64,000 bases of DNA from RGIG3159 sp034927685 (GTDB taxonomy: Bacteria > Bacillota > Clostridia > Oscillospirales > Oscillospiraceae). This document shows positions 57,826-64,000 of the stretch, piece by piece (positions within the stretch are counted from its first letter, which is position 1; each line of letters starts with the position of its first letter). A program made the translations under genes and the position numbers. The notes beneath the pieces were generated by a model. The model worked only from the letters and a program-made list of their open reading frames with translations, was not told the origin of the DNA and did not search any database. The stretch lies in assembly GCA_034927685.1 (NCBI GenBank), contig JAYFPO010000012.1:1-64000 (forward strand), read 5' to 3'.

Positions 57826-58179
57826 ATGGCTAGAGTGAAAGGCGCGATGATGACGCGCAAGAGAAGAAATAAAATGCTGAAGCTGGCGTCCGGCTACTGG
57901 GGCTCCAAGTCCAAGCATTTCAAGATGGCCAAGGAGGCCGTCTATAAGTCCGGCAACTATGCGTTCGTGGGCCGCAAGCTGAAAAAGAGAGATTTCCGCA
58001 GCCTGTGGATCACCCGCATCTCCGCGGCAGTCATTCCGTTCGATCTGAACTATTCCCGCTTTATGAACGGTCTCAAGAGGGCCGGCATCGAGCTGAACCG
58101 CAAGGCGCTGTCCGAGATGGCAATTTCCGATCCGACGGCGTTCGCCGCCCTGGTCGAGACCGCCAAGAAGGCGCTGTAA
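57826..58179 (+). CDS. rplT: Ribosomal protein bL20
   Basis: A 117-residue protein (MARVKGAMMTRKRRNKMLKLASGYWGSKSKHFKMAKE) with the typical SRFMNGLKRAGIELNRKALSEMA ending region. It binds 23S rRNA early in 50S assembly and, in Bacillota, its own operon leader. AGGAGG lies before the ATG. It is the last gene of the operon. Confidence 0.97.
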   Translation: MARVKGAMMTRKRRNKMLKLASGYWGSKSKHFKMAKEAVYKSGNYAFVGRKLKKRDFRSLWITRISAAVIPFDLNYSRFMNGLKRAGIELNRKALSEMAISDPTAFAALVETAKKAL

Positions 58180-58260
58180 GCACGCAAAAAAACCGGGAGT
58201 TTTCCGCGCAATTTGCCCCTGCAAACAGGCCCCTCGCCAGAGGGGCTGCCGGCAACGCCG

Positions 58261-58303
58261 ACGAGAGAACCCGCGTGGCTTGTGGCCATGCGGGTTCTCT
58301 CGT
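58261..58303 (+). terminator. Hairpin after rplT
   Basis: ACGAGAGAACCCGCGTGGC (58261-58279) pairs with GCCATGCGGGTTCTCTCGT (58285-58303) with one wobble. T-run after it is short (TTCC). Confidence 0.7.
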
Positions 58304-58375
58304 TCCGTCGCGGCTTCGCGGCCTCCCCCGGGCAGCGGGGAGACCGGCGTGAAATTTTATTGTAACGCGCGCGGA

Positions 58376-58897
58376 TCAGGCTGGGAAGAGCCGCTTTTCG
58401 AGGCCCCGGGCCGTCATCGCGCCGTAGAGCGCCATGCCCGGAACCAGCAGCACAATGGCCTCGCCGAGAAAGACGTAGAGGGCATTGAGGCCGAAGACCG
58501 GCCAGGTAAAACCGCCCTCGCCCAGATAGACCGCCAGCTCCCAGCCCACCAGGGGCGCGTTAAAGAGCGCCGGCATCAGAAGGCCCGCCACGGGGATCTT
58601 TCCCAGCCGGACCTTCCGCAGCTTCCACATGGCGACCGTGGCCAGCAGCGTGGCCAGAGAGCCGACCAGCCAGTCGAGCGGCAGCGCCTGGGCCCAGCTC
58701 ACATTATAGAGCAGGCAGCCGAGGGTCAGCCCGGGGATGGCCGCCGGGGTGAAGAAGGCGAAGATGCACAGGACCTCCGACATCCGCATCTGAATGGCCA
58801 TCGTCGTAGACCCGGGCCAGAGCAGGTTCTGACCATAGGTCAAAACGACATAGAGCGCGGCAAGAATGCCGCCAAAGGTGATTTTTCTTGCGTTCAT
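58376..58897 (-). CDS. queT: QueT family queuosine-precursor transporter (ECF S component)
   Basis: A 173-residue membrane protein (MNARKITFGGILAALYVVLTYGQNLLWPG) with five to six predicted segments. It matches the QueT family: NxLxxPGxxxMAIQMRMSEVLCIFAFFTPAAIPGLTLGCLLYN. QueT is the substrate-binding subunit of an energy-coupling-factor importer for preQ1 or related queuosine precursors; the shared ECF module is not in the window. A preQ1-I riboswitch precedes it. The start overlaps the stop of a 10-codon leader frame (ATGA) and has no ribosome site of its own. Confidence 0.9.
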   Translation of the reverse strand: MNARKITFGGILAALYVVLTYGQNLLWPGSTTMAIQMRMSEVLCIFAFFTPAAIPGLTLGCLLYNVSWAQALPLDWLVGSLATLLATVAMWKLRKVRLGKIPVAGLLMPALFNAPLVGWELAVYLGEGGFTWPVFGLNALYVFLGEAIVLLVPGMALYGAMTARGLEKRLFPA

Positions 58898-58926
58898 GGC
58901 ATAAAAATTGGGCGTGTCACGCCCAT
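58894..58926 (-). CDS. Ten-codon leader frame coupled to queT
   Basis: ATG at 58926, reading MGVTRPIFMP, with its TGA overlapping the queT start as ATGA. The ribosome site AGGGAAAGG lies immediately upstream and is inside or next to the riboswitch tail. This frame contains the hairpin GGGCGTGACACGCCC. Its short length makes coding unproven, but queT has no other visible ribosome site, so coupling through this frame is a reasonable reading. Confidence 0.5.
   Translation of the reverse strand: MGVTRPIFMP
58903..58924 (-). terminator. Terminator-like hairpin of the preQ1 riboswitch
   Basis: On the minus strand GGGCGTG (58924-58918) pairs with CACGCCC (58916-58910) around TGA-side bases, followed by AATTTTT. 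It lies between the aptamer and the queT start and could end transcription when preQ1 is bound. Confidence 0.6.
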
Positions 58927-58930
58927 CCTT

Positions 58931-58970
58931 TCCCTAGTTTTGTTTATAGACAGGATGGTTCCGAACTGTC
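58931..58970 (-). promoter_or_regulatory. PreQ1-I riboswitch aptamer
   Basis: On the minus strand GACAG (58970-58966) pairs with CTGTC, enclosing the loop TTCGGAACCATC; the tail TATAAACAAAACTAGGGA follows. GGTTC-like loop start, ACC, and the A-rich tail ending ACTAGG match the class I preQ1 aptamer. It precedes queT, a known regulon member. PreQ1 binding should lower queT expression. Confidence 0.9.
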
Positions 58971-58990
58971 TGCCGCTTTCCGGCGGGACT

Positions 58991-59019
58991 ATTTTATGAT
59001 AGAATGGGGAAAAGGTCAA
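58991..59019 (-). promoter_or_regulatory. Promoter of queT
   Basis: On the minus strand TTGACC (59019-59014) and TAAAAT (58996-58991), spacer 17, about 15 bases before the riboswitch. Confidence 0.7.
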
Positions 59020-59183
59020 GGGATTTCTGATGCGATTCTCTCAGGAAACGCCGGAATGGCACTGCGGGGAATTTTTTGGTCCGCAAGACCGGGCCGGCGC
59101 CCGCCGATGACGGGAACGCGGCCGGACGGAATCCGCAAAGACGTCTCCCCTTTCGTGGGGGAACAGTAGGAGGAGGCCCTGTG

Positions 59184-59657
59184 ATGAAACTGACCACGCT
59201 TTGCTATCTGGAGCGCGGAGACCAGTACCTGATGCTCCACAGAACGGTCAAGGAACACGACGAGAACCGGGACAAGTGGATCGGTGTCGGCGGCAAGTTC
59301 GAGGCGGGCGAAAGTCCGGAGGACTGTCTGCTGCGGGAATGCCGGGAGGAAACCGGCCTGACGCTGACGAGCTACCGCTTCCGCGGCATTGTGACCTTCG
59401 TCTCGGACGTCTTCGGGACGGAGTACATGCACCTGTTCACCGCGGCCGGGTTTACGGGCGCGCAGCACCCCTGCGACGAGGGCGAGCTGCAATGGATCGA
59501 GAAGTCGAAGCTGCAGGAGCTGACCCTCTGGGCGGGCGACAGAATTTTCCTGCGCCTGCTGGAGGAAAACCGGCCGTTCTTCTCCCTGAAGCTCCTCTAC
59601 CGGGGCGATACGCTGGCGCGCGCCGTGCTGGACGGCACGCCGATCTCTTTGGAATAA
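59184..59657 (+). CDS. Nudix hydrolase (MutT/8-oxo-dGTPase-like)
   Basis: A 157-residue protein; AGGAGG precedes ATG 59184. The Nudix box is intact at residues 37-59: G37, E43, R51-E52, E55-E56 and G58 follow the GX5EX7REUXEEXGU pattern. The N-terminus TTLCYLERGDQYLMLHRTVKEHDENRDKWIGVGGK is typical of 8-oxo-dGTP-type MutT proteins of Bacillota. It probably hydrolyses oxidised or other nucleoside diphosphate derivatives. It stands alone between promoter-like sequence and a bidirectional hairpin. Confidence 0.9.
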   Translation: MKLTTLCYLERGDQYLMLHRTVKEHDENRDKWIGVGGKFEAGESPEDCLLRECREETGLTLTSYRFRGIVTFVSDVFGTEYMHLFTAAGFTGAQHPCDEGELQWIEKSKLQELTLWAGDRIFLRLLEENRPFFSLKLLYRGDTLARAVLDGTPISLE

Positions 59658-59714
59658 CCGGAAAATCCGCGGCGGCCCGCCAAAACCGCCAAACCGGAAC
59701 CGCGCAAACCGTAA

Positions 59715-59742
59715 AATCGGCAGCCCCGCGGGGCTGCCGATT
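59715..59742. terminator. Hairpin between convergent Nudix and EF-G-like genes
   Basis: AATCGGCAGCCCCG (59715-59728) and CGGGGCTGCCGATT (59729-59742) form a perfect 14-bp palindrome. It lies 58 bp after the Nudix stop and 40 bp before the other stop. Confidence 0.7.
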
Positions 59743-59781
59743 CGTATTTCTCTGCTGTTGCGGCAGCCCCGCGGAATCCGA

Positions 59782-61839
59782 TTATTCCTCGCTGCCCTTC
59801 TTGGCGTCCTCAATGATCTTCGCCTGGTTGAGCTGCGGGACCTCCTCATAGCGTGAAAACTTCAGCGTATAGGAGCCGCGGCCCTGGGTCATGGCGCGCA
59901 GATCGATGGGATAGGCGCTCATCTCGCCGATGGGGATCTCCGCCTCGACGATCTGCTGGCCGTCGTCGGTGGGGTTCATCCCCATGACGCGGCCGCGCCG
60001 CTTGTTGAGGTCGCCGATGACGTCGCCCATGTTGGAGTCGGGCACCGTGACCTTGAGCTGGCCGATCGGCTCCAGAATGGTGGGATTGGCGGTGGGCAGA
60101 CCGTCCTTGTAGGCGACGGCCGCGGCGGTCTGGAAGGCCATATCGGAGGAGTCGACCGGGTGGTAGGAGCCGAAATACAGCGTGGCCTTCAGGAACACCA
60201 CCGGATAACCGGCCAGCACGCCCTTCGAAACGCTGCTGCGCAGGCCCTTTTCCACGGACGGGATGAAGTTCTTCGGCACGCAGCCGCCGACGGTCTCGTC
60301 GGCGAACACCATGGTCTCGGACTCGGTCTGCGGCTCGAAGCGGATATAGACGTCGCCGAACTGGCCGTGGCCGCCGGACTGCTTCTTGTGCCGGCCGTGG
60401 ATCTCGACCTTTTTCTTGACGGTCTCGCGGTAGGCGATCTTGGCGGGGCGAAGCTCCGCCTCCACCTTATATTTGCTCTGCAGCTTGGCGATGATGACGG
60501 ACAGATGGATGTCGCAGACGCCGGCCAGGATCATCTCCTTGGTCTCGGGGTCGGCATAGTAGGAGAAGGAGGCGTCCTCCTCGTTCAGCTTAATCAGACC
60601 GGCGGCGATCTTGTCCTCCTGGCCCTTGATCTTGGCGTAGATGGCCATGCGGTAGCAGGGCTTCGCGTACTCCATGCCCTTGATCCGCACGGACTTGCCG
60701 GGCGCGCAGAGCGTATCGCCGGTGCGGACGGAGGCCAGCTTGGTGAACACGCCGATGTCGCCGCAGCAGACCTTGGCGGTCTTGGTGTTATCCTTGCCGC
60801 GCGGGAAGAACATGTTGCCGAGCTTTTCATTGTCGCCGGTGCGGGCATTGACGACGGTGAGCGTATCCTCCATGTCGCCGGAGAAGACCTTGAAGTAGGA
60901 GTTTTTGCCGTACTGGTCGGCCATGGTGTTGAACACGAAGGCCATGGGCTTTCCGGCGGGATTCATCGCATAGTCCGACTCGTTTCCCTCGTCGTCGACG
61001 GCGACCAGAGGCTTGCCCTCCAGCGGGTTGGGGCAGAACTTCACGATATTCTCGATCACGTTGATCGTGCCGAGGCCGCTCATGGCGCAGCCGCAGAACA
61101 CGGGCGAGACCGACCGCTGCTTCATACCCGCCTTGATGCCGGCAAGCAGCTCCTCCTCGGTAAACGGCTCCTCCAGGAAGAACTTGTCCATCAGCGCCTC
61201 GTCGGTCTCGGCGACCTGCTCGCTCAGCACCGCCAGATAGCCTTCGATTTTCTCGGCCGCGTCGGCGGGCAGGGGAATTTCCTCGCCGCTCTCGTTGTAG
61301 GCCTTTTTGGCGATCACGTCGACAATGCCGACGGCCTCCTCCCCCTTCAGAATGGGGAAGGTAAATGGGATGACCGTCGCGCCGAAGGCGTCGCGCAGCG
61401 CATCGACGACGGCAAAGTAGTTGGCGTGCTCCTCGTCCAGCTTGGAGACGTAAAACATCGCGGGCAGGCCGGCGTCCCGGAGGGACTTCCAGCCCTTTTC
61501 GGTGCCGACGGCGATGCCGGATTTGGCGGTAACGCAGATGATACCGGCATCCGCCACGCGCAGCGACTGCACGATTTCCGCAGCGAAGTCGAAATAACCG
61601 GGATTATCCAGAACATTGACCTTGCTTCCCGCATATTCCACGGGGATCACAGAGGCCTTGATCGAATATTGTCTTTTTCTCTCCTCGTCGTCAAAGTCGG
61701 AGACCGTCGTTCCGTCGGCCCGTTTGCCGAGACGATTGATGGCTTTGGTACGATAGAGCATGCTCTCGCACAGAGCGGACTTTCCGTCGCCGCCGTGCCC
61801 CAGCAGGCAGATGTTGCGAATATCCTTGGCAGTATACAT
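59782..61839 (-). CDS. Elongation factor G-like GTPase (EF-G paralogue)
   Basis: A 685-residue translational GTPase with EF-G domain order: G domain (1-270), domain II (about 285-380), III, IV (about 470-590) and V. G1 reads GHGGDGKSAL (14-23) instead of AHxDAGKT. G3 reads DNPGYFDF (78-85), where the catalytic His of DTPGH is Tyr82. G4 is SKLDEEH. Main EF-G keeps all of these, so this is a paralogue, similar to the second EF-G seen in many Clostridia. It may act in ribosome recycling, stress or another special step; this is inference. The start at 61839 has AAAGGAG upstream. Confidence 0.85.
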   Translation of the reverse strand: MYTAKDIRNICLLGHGGDGKSALCESMLYRTKAINRLGKRADGTTVSDFDDEERKRQYSIKASVIPVEYAGSKVNVLDNPGYFDFAAEIVQSLRVADAGIICVTAKSGIAVGTEKGWKSLRDAGLPAMFYVSKLDEEHANYFAVVDALRDAFGATVIPFTFPILKGEEAVGIVDVIAKKAYNESGEEIPLPADAAEKIEGYLAVLSEQVAETDEALMDKFFLEEPFTEEELLAGIKAGMKQRSVSPVFCGCAMSGLGTINVIENIVKFCPNPLEGKPLVAVDDEGNESDYAMNPAGKPMAFVFNTMADQYGKNSYFKVFSGDMEDTLTVVNARTGDNEKLGNMFFPRGKDNTKTAKVCCGDIGVFTKLASVRTGDTLCAPGKSVRIKGMEYAKPCYRMAIYAKIKGQEDKIAAGLIKLNEEDASFSYYADPETKEMILAGVCDIHLSVIIAKLQSKYKVEAELRPAKIAYRETVKKKVEIHGRHKKQSGGHGQFGDVYIRFEPQTESETMVFADETVGGCVPKNFIPSVEKGLRSSVSKGVLAGYPVVFLKATLYFGSYHPVDSSDMAFQTAAAVAYKDGLPTANPTILEPIGQLKVTVPDSNMGDVIGDLNKRRGRVMGMNPTDDGQQIVEAEIPIGEMSAYPIDLRAMTQGRGSYTLKFSRYEEVPQLNQAKIIEDAKKGSEE

Positions 61840-62029
61840 CGATTACGCTTTCTCCTTTCTTGACGGGCGCGCCTGCCGGTACGCAGGCAGCACCGCCGCG
61901 GCTCCAGCCGCCCATTGTAGTCCATTATAAACGAAGCACCTCTGTTTTTCAATACGGATTTTCCCCCGTTTTGGGCAAAATATCAAACAGAGGCCCGCCA
62001 CTTTGCACAATATCTTGTGCGATGTGCCA

Positions 62030-64000
62030 TCAGTAGCGTCCGGCCCAGTTGGTCAGGATCAGAGACGGCAGCGCCCAAACCAGGGCGAAGAGCAGCATAT
62101 TCATGGCCGTCACGGCGCTTTGCGCGCCCAGGTACGTCAAAAAGAACATGAGCAGCAGGCCGATCACGCCGCCCGCCACATTGATGGCGGTGCTGACCCC
62201 GGTGACCAGACGCAGGATCCGCGCGCCGACCACCGCGTCGGCGTAAGCGCCGACGCCCTCCTTCGTCAAAACCGCGCCCTGCTCCGCCGAAGCGGCGCCC
62301 TCGGGAAGCTGGCAGAGACGGCTGCGCTCCTCCGCCGTGGGAAAGCGAAGGCTGCCGTTCGGCACCTTGTACCGCTCCTCCACCAGCACCGGCGTGATGA
62401 GGAAGTCCCGCGTCGCAAAAACGGGCGTCAGGCCGTTCGCGTCCACGATCTGCCGCAGACTCTTGCGGACCTTTCCGGACGGGGCGTAATTGAGCGCGAA
62501 CACGCCGCACATCTCGCCGCCGACGGAGAGATAGACCGCGTTGCGGACCTTGGTGCCCTCGTGCATATAGACGCCCATGAGCTGCATGAACCGCAGCGAG
62601 CCCAGCAGCACCACGTCGCCGCCGATCTCGGCCCCGTAGCCGCCGCCCTCATAGCGGCGGAGCTGGGAGACGCCGAAATGCCGCCCGTTGTTGCTGTCGC
62701 GAAGCTCCTGAAACAGCGGCGCCAGCCCGCTGCCGGACGCCTCCACCACGGCGGCGGCGTAGCCGACGGTCTGCCCGACGCTGTAGGAACCGTAGACCTT
62801 CATGCCGTTCAGGGTGACGTGGTCCGCCGGGAACACGTCGCCGTCCCGCAGCATGACGCCTTTGGCCGCGCCGAGACGCTTTGCCCCGGTCCAGCCGCCG
62901 ACGGCGGCCCCCTGCTTCAGAAGCTTGCCGGAGAGAATGGCGAAGGGGCGGTAATAGCTGATGAAGCCCGCCACCGGCAGCGCGCCGATCATCATGGAGG
63001 ACCAGGCCCAGGTCAGGCTGTTGCCGGTGCGGACCTTGACCACGAACGCCAGCGCCAGCGAGCAAAGCGCCGCGATCGGCGCGTAGACGCGCATCCAGCG
63101 GTCCGTCAGGTTGGGCGAAAGGACGCCGCGCACGTGCTCCTCCACGGAGCCGGGGCCAGCGGCGATGAGACTGCCGCCCTCCCAGACACCATCCACCCGA
63201 ATGGCCGCCGCAGGCGGCTGCTCCAGCTTTTGCAGCGGCTTCAGGGCCCGGCGCACGCCCACCTTTTGCAGCGTGCTTCCCCAGGCCGCGAACAGGAATT
63301 CCAGGCAGACCACGGCGCAAAACGGGATTGGCGTGTCATCGCCGCAGAGCGCCGCGTCGACGCCTGCCACCAGGAAGGTCAATACGATCAGGCTGTTCAG
63401 CGTAAACCGGAAGGAAAAGATGCCTCTGACGCCCTCCCGCACCGCGTCCAGCGAAAGCAGCGCGCAGAGCGCCATCATGCCGAGCAGTATTTTGGAGGCG
63501 AGGCGGTTTCCGGCAAAGACCTCCGCGGTCAGAAAGCCAAACTGGTTGGCCGCCGTCCAGAAGATCGCCGCCAGCGTTAAAAGCAGCACCGCCGTCATTT
63601 TACTGCGCGCCGGGCGGATCCCGCGCGCGTATTTCTGAAAGGTCTCGGCGGCGTCGGGGACCGGCTCCTCCCGATGCTCCACCACGCGGATGTTCCGCCT
63701 GCGGCGCGGCGTCTCCTCGTCCTCGTCCTCCAGAAAGTCCTCCAGGTCCTCCCGCCTTGCCCTGTGCGGTTTTTCCTGCGGTTCCTCCTGCTTGTCCGGT
63801 TCGTTCGGAGGTTCCTCCGTCTTTTTGTCCCGGAACAGCCGGTTCAGCTCCGGGTCGCCCAGGTCATCCGGGTCCGCCGGCGGTTCCCGCTTTTCCAGAT
63901 GGATCACGGGAGCGGGCACGGCCAGATCCATTTCCCGGTCGATGGCCTGCTGAATCTGGTCGACAATGTTCTCCTCCGGCGGCGTCACCGGCGGCGTCGG
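62030..64000 (-). CDS. P-type-ATPase-like membrane protein without DKTGT, 5' end beyond window
   Basis: A frame of at least 652 residues; GTG 63988 is the first possible start inside the window, but the frame stays open to base 64000, so the real start may lie further right. Residues 1-115 are hydrophilic, acidic and proline-rich. About eight membrane segments follow. The layout (paired segments, a cytoplasmic region with GGSLIAAGPGSVEEHVRG, another pair, a larger cytoplasmic region and two final segments) resembles heavy-metal P-type ATPases. However, the region where CPC and DKTGT are expected reads GALPVAG and MLRDGDVFPADHV. It is probably an inactive pump-like protein. This assignment is tentative. 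Confidence 0.5.
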   Translation of the reverse strand, partial: PTPPVTPPEENIVDQIQQAIDREMDLAVPAPVIHLEKREPPADPDDLGDPELNRLFRDKKTEEPPNEPDKQEEPQEKPHRARREDLEDFLEDEDEETPRRRRNIRVVEHREEPVPDAAETFQKYARGIRPARSKMTAVLLLTLAAIFWTAANQFGFLTAEVFAGNRLASKILLGMMALCALLSLDAVREGVRGIFSFRFTLNSLIVLTFLVAGVDAALCGDDTPIPFCAVVCLEFLFAAWGSTLQKVGVRRALKPLQKLEQPPAAAIRVDGVWEGGSLIAAGPGSVEEHVRGVLSPNLTDRWMRVYAPIAALCSLALAFVVKVRTGNSLTWAWSSMMIGALPVAGFISYYRPFAILSGKLLKQGAAVGGWTGAKRLGAAKGVMLRDGDVFPADHVTLNGMKVYGSYSVGQTVGYAAAVVEASGSGLAPLFQELRDSNNGRHFGVSQLRRYEGGGYGAEIGGDVVLLGSLRFMQLMGVYMHEGTKVRNAVYLSVGGEMCGVFALNYAPSGKVRKSLRQIVDANGLTPVFATRDFLITPVLVEERYKVPNGSLRFPTAEERSRLCQLPEGAASAEQGAVLTKEGVGAYADAVVGARILRLVTGVSTAINVAGGVIGLLLMFFLTYLGAQSAVTAMNMLLFALVWALPSLILTNWAGRY

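Noticed and set aside
60160..61863. 567-codon plus-strand open frame
   Set aside because: It is antisense to the EF-G-like gene, has no ribosome site or recognisable domains, and its composition is that of a mirrored GC-rich coding frame. Similar long mirror frames at 62003-63580, 47130-48323, 11568-12872 and 21332-22420 were dropped for the same reason.
1..64000. CRISPR array, rRNA genes, intact insertion sequence, replication origin
   Set aside because: No spaced repeat array, rRNA core sequence, complete transposase or DnaA-box cluster was found on either strand.

Overview
The window reads as chromosome of a spore-forming, anaerobic Bacillota of class Clostridia, probably Oscillospiraceae-like. 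Pointers are the spoIIGA-sigE sporulation pair, Rex, a YtvI-type sporulation permease, a DUF951 protein, the infC-rpmI-rplT order, strong AGGAGG ribosome sites and GC-rich housekeeping DNA. No rRNA or CRISPR array is present; one tRNA gene was found. The species is an inference; no marker here fixes it.

Layout. 1-3.7 kb is a wrecked mobile region. It holds a truncated serine recombinase and, on the minus strand, colinear remnants of a siphophage morphogenesis module: head closure, gp10, tail tube, tail assembly chaperone with an apparent -1 frameshift site, and tape measure. A DUF6442/XRE pair with its own promoter, operators and terminator sits among them like a phage moron. 3.8-8.8 kb is a compact accessory unit: two divergent XRE regulators across four TACC-N5-GGTA operators, then an operon of a RepA-like ATPase, a serine recombinase with an unusual C-terminal domain, and three small proteins that look like free-standing copies of that domain. 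9.1-11.5 kb holds an AT-rich DUF11 repeat protein and a long hairpin.

11.5-30.2 kb is catabolic. Operon one (minus) is FGGY kinase, MFS transporter, class III aminotransferase and a RuBisCO-like protein, facing a TetR regulator across a 19-bp palindrome. Operon two (minus) is an oligopeptide-type ABC importer (binding protein, two permeases, two ATPases), a second FGGY kinase and an M81/MlrC-type metalloenzyme, with a class V aminotransferase nearby and a divergent DeoR regulator. Together they suggest import, phosphorylation, transamination and carbon-skeleton rearrangement of an unidentified substrate.

30.5-42.7 kb is mixed: a pilin-like protein with leucine-rich repeats, a PAS-GAF-GGDEF cyclase, PadR plus membrane protein, superoxide dismutase, a DtxR regulator facing feoAB, a GNAT enzyme, an AT-rich orphan gene and a LysM protein. 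42.8-64 kb is core genome: tRNA-Leu, Rex, sigE/spoIIGA, DUF951, an S1 protein, RarA, Nth, pyridoxal kinase, pstSCAB-phoU, a YtvI-type permease, an ACT protein, a short aspartokinase, L20 leader-infC-rpmI-rplT, a preQ1 riboswitch with queT, a Nudix hydrolase, an EF-G paralogue and a degenerate P-type-ATPase-like membrane protein running off the right edge.
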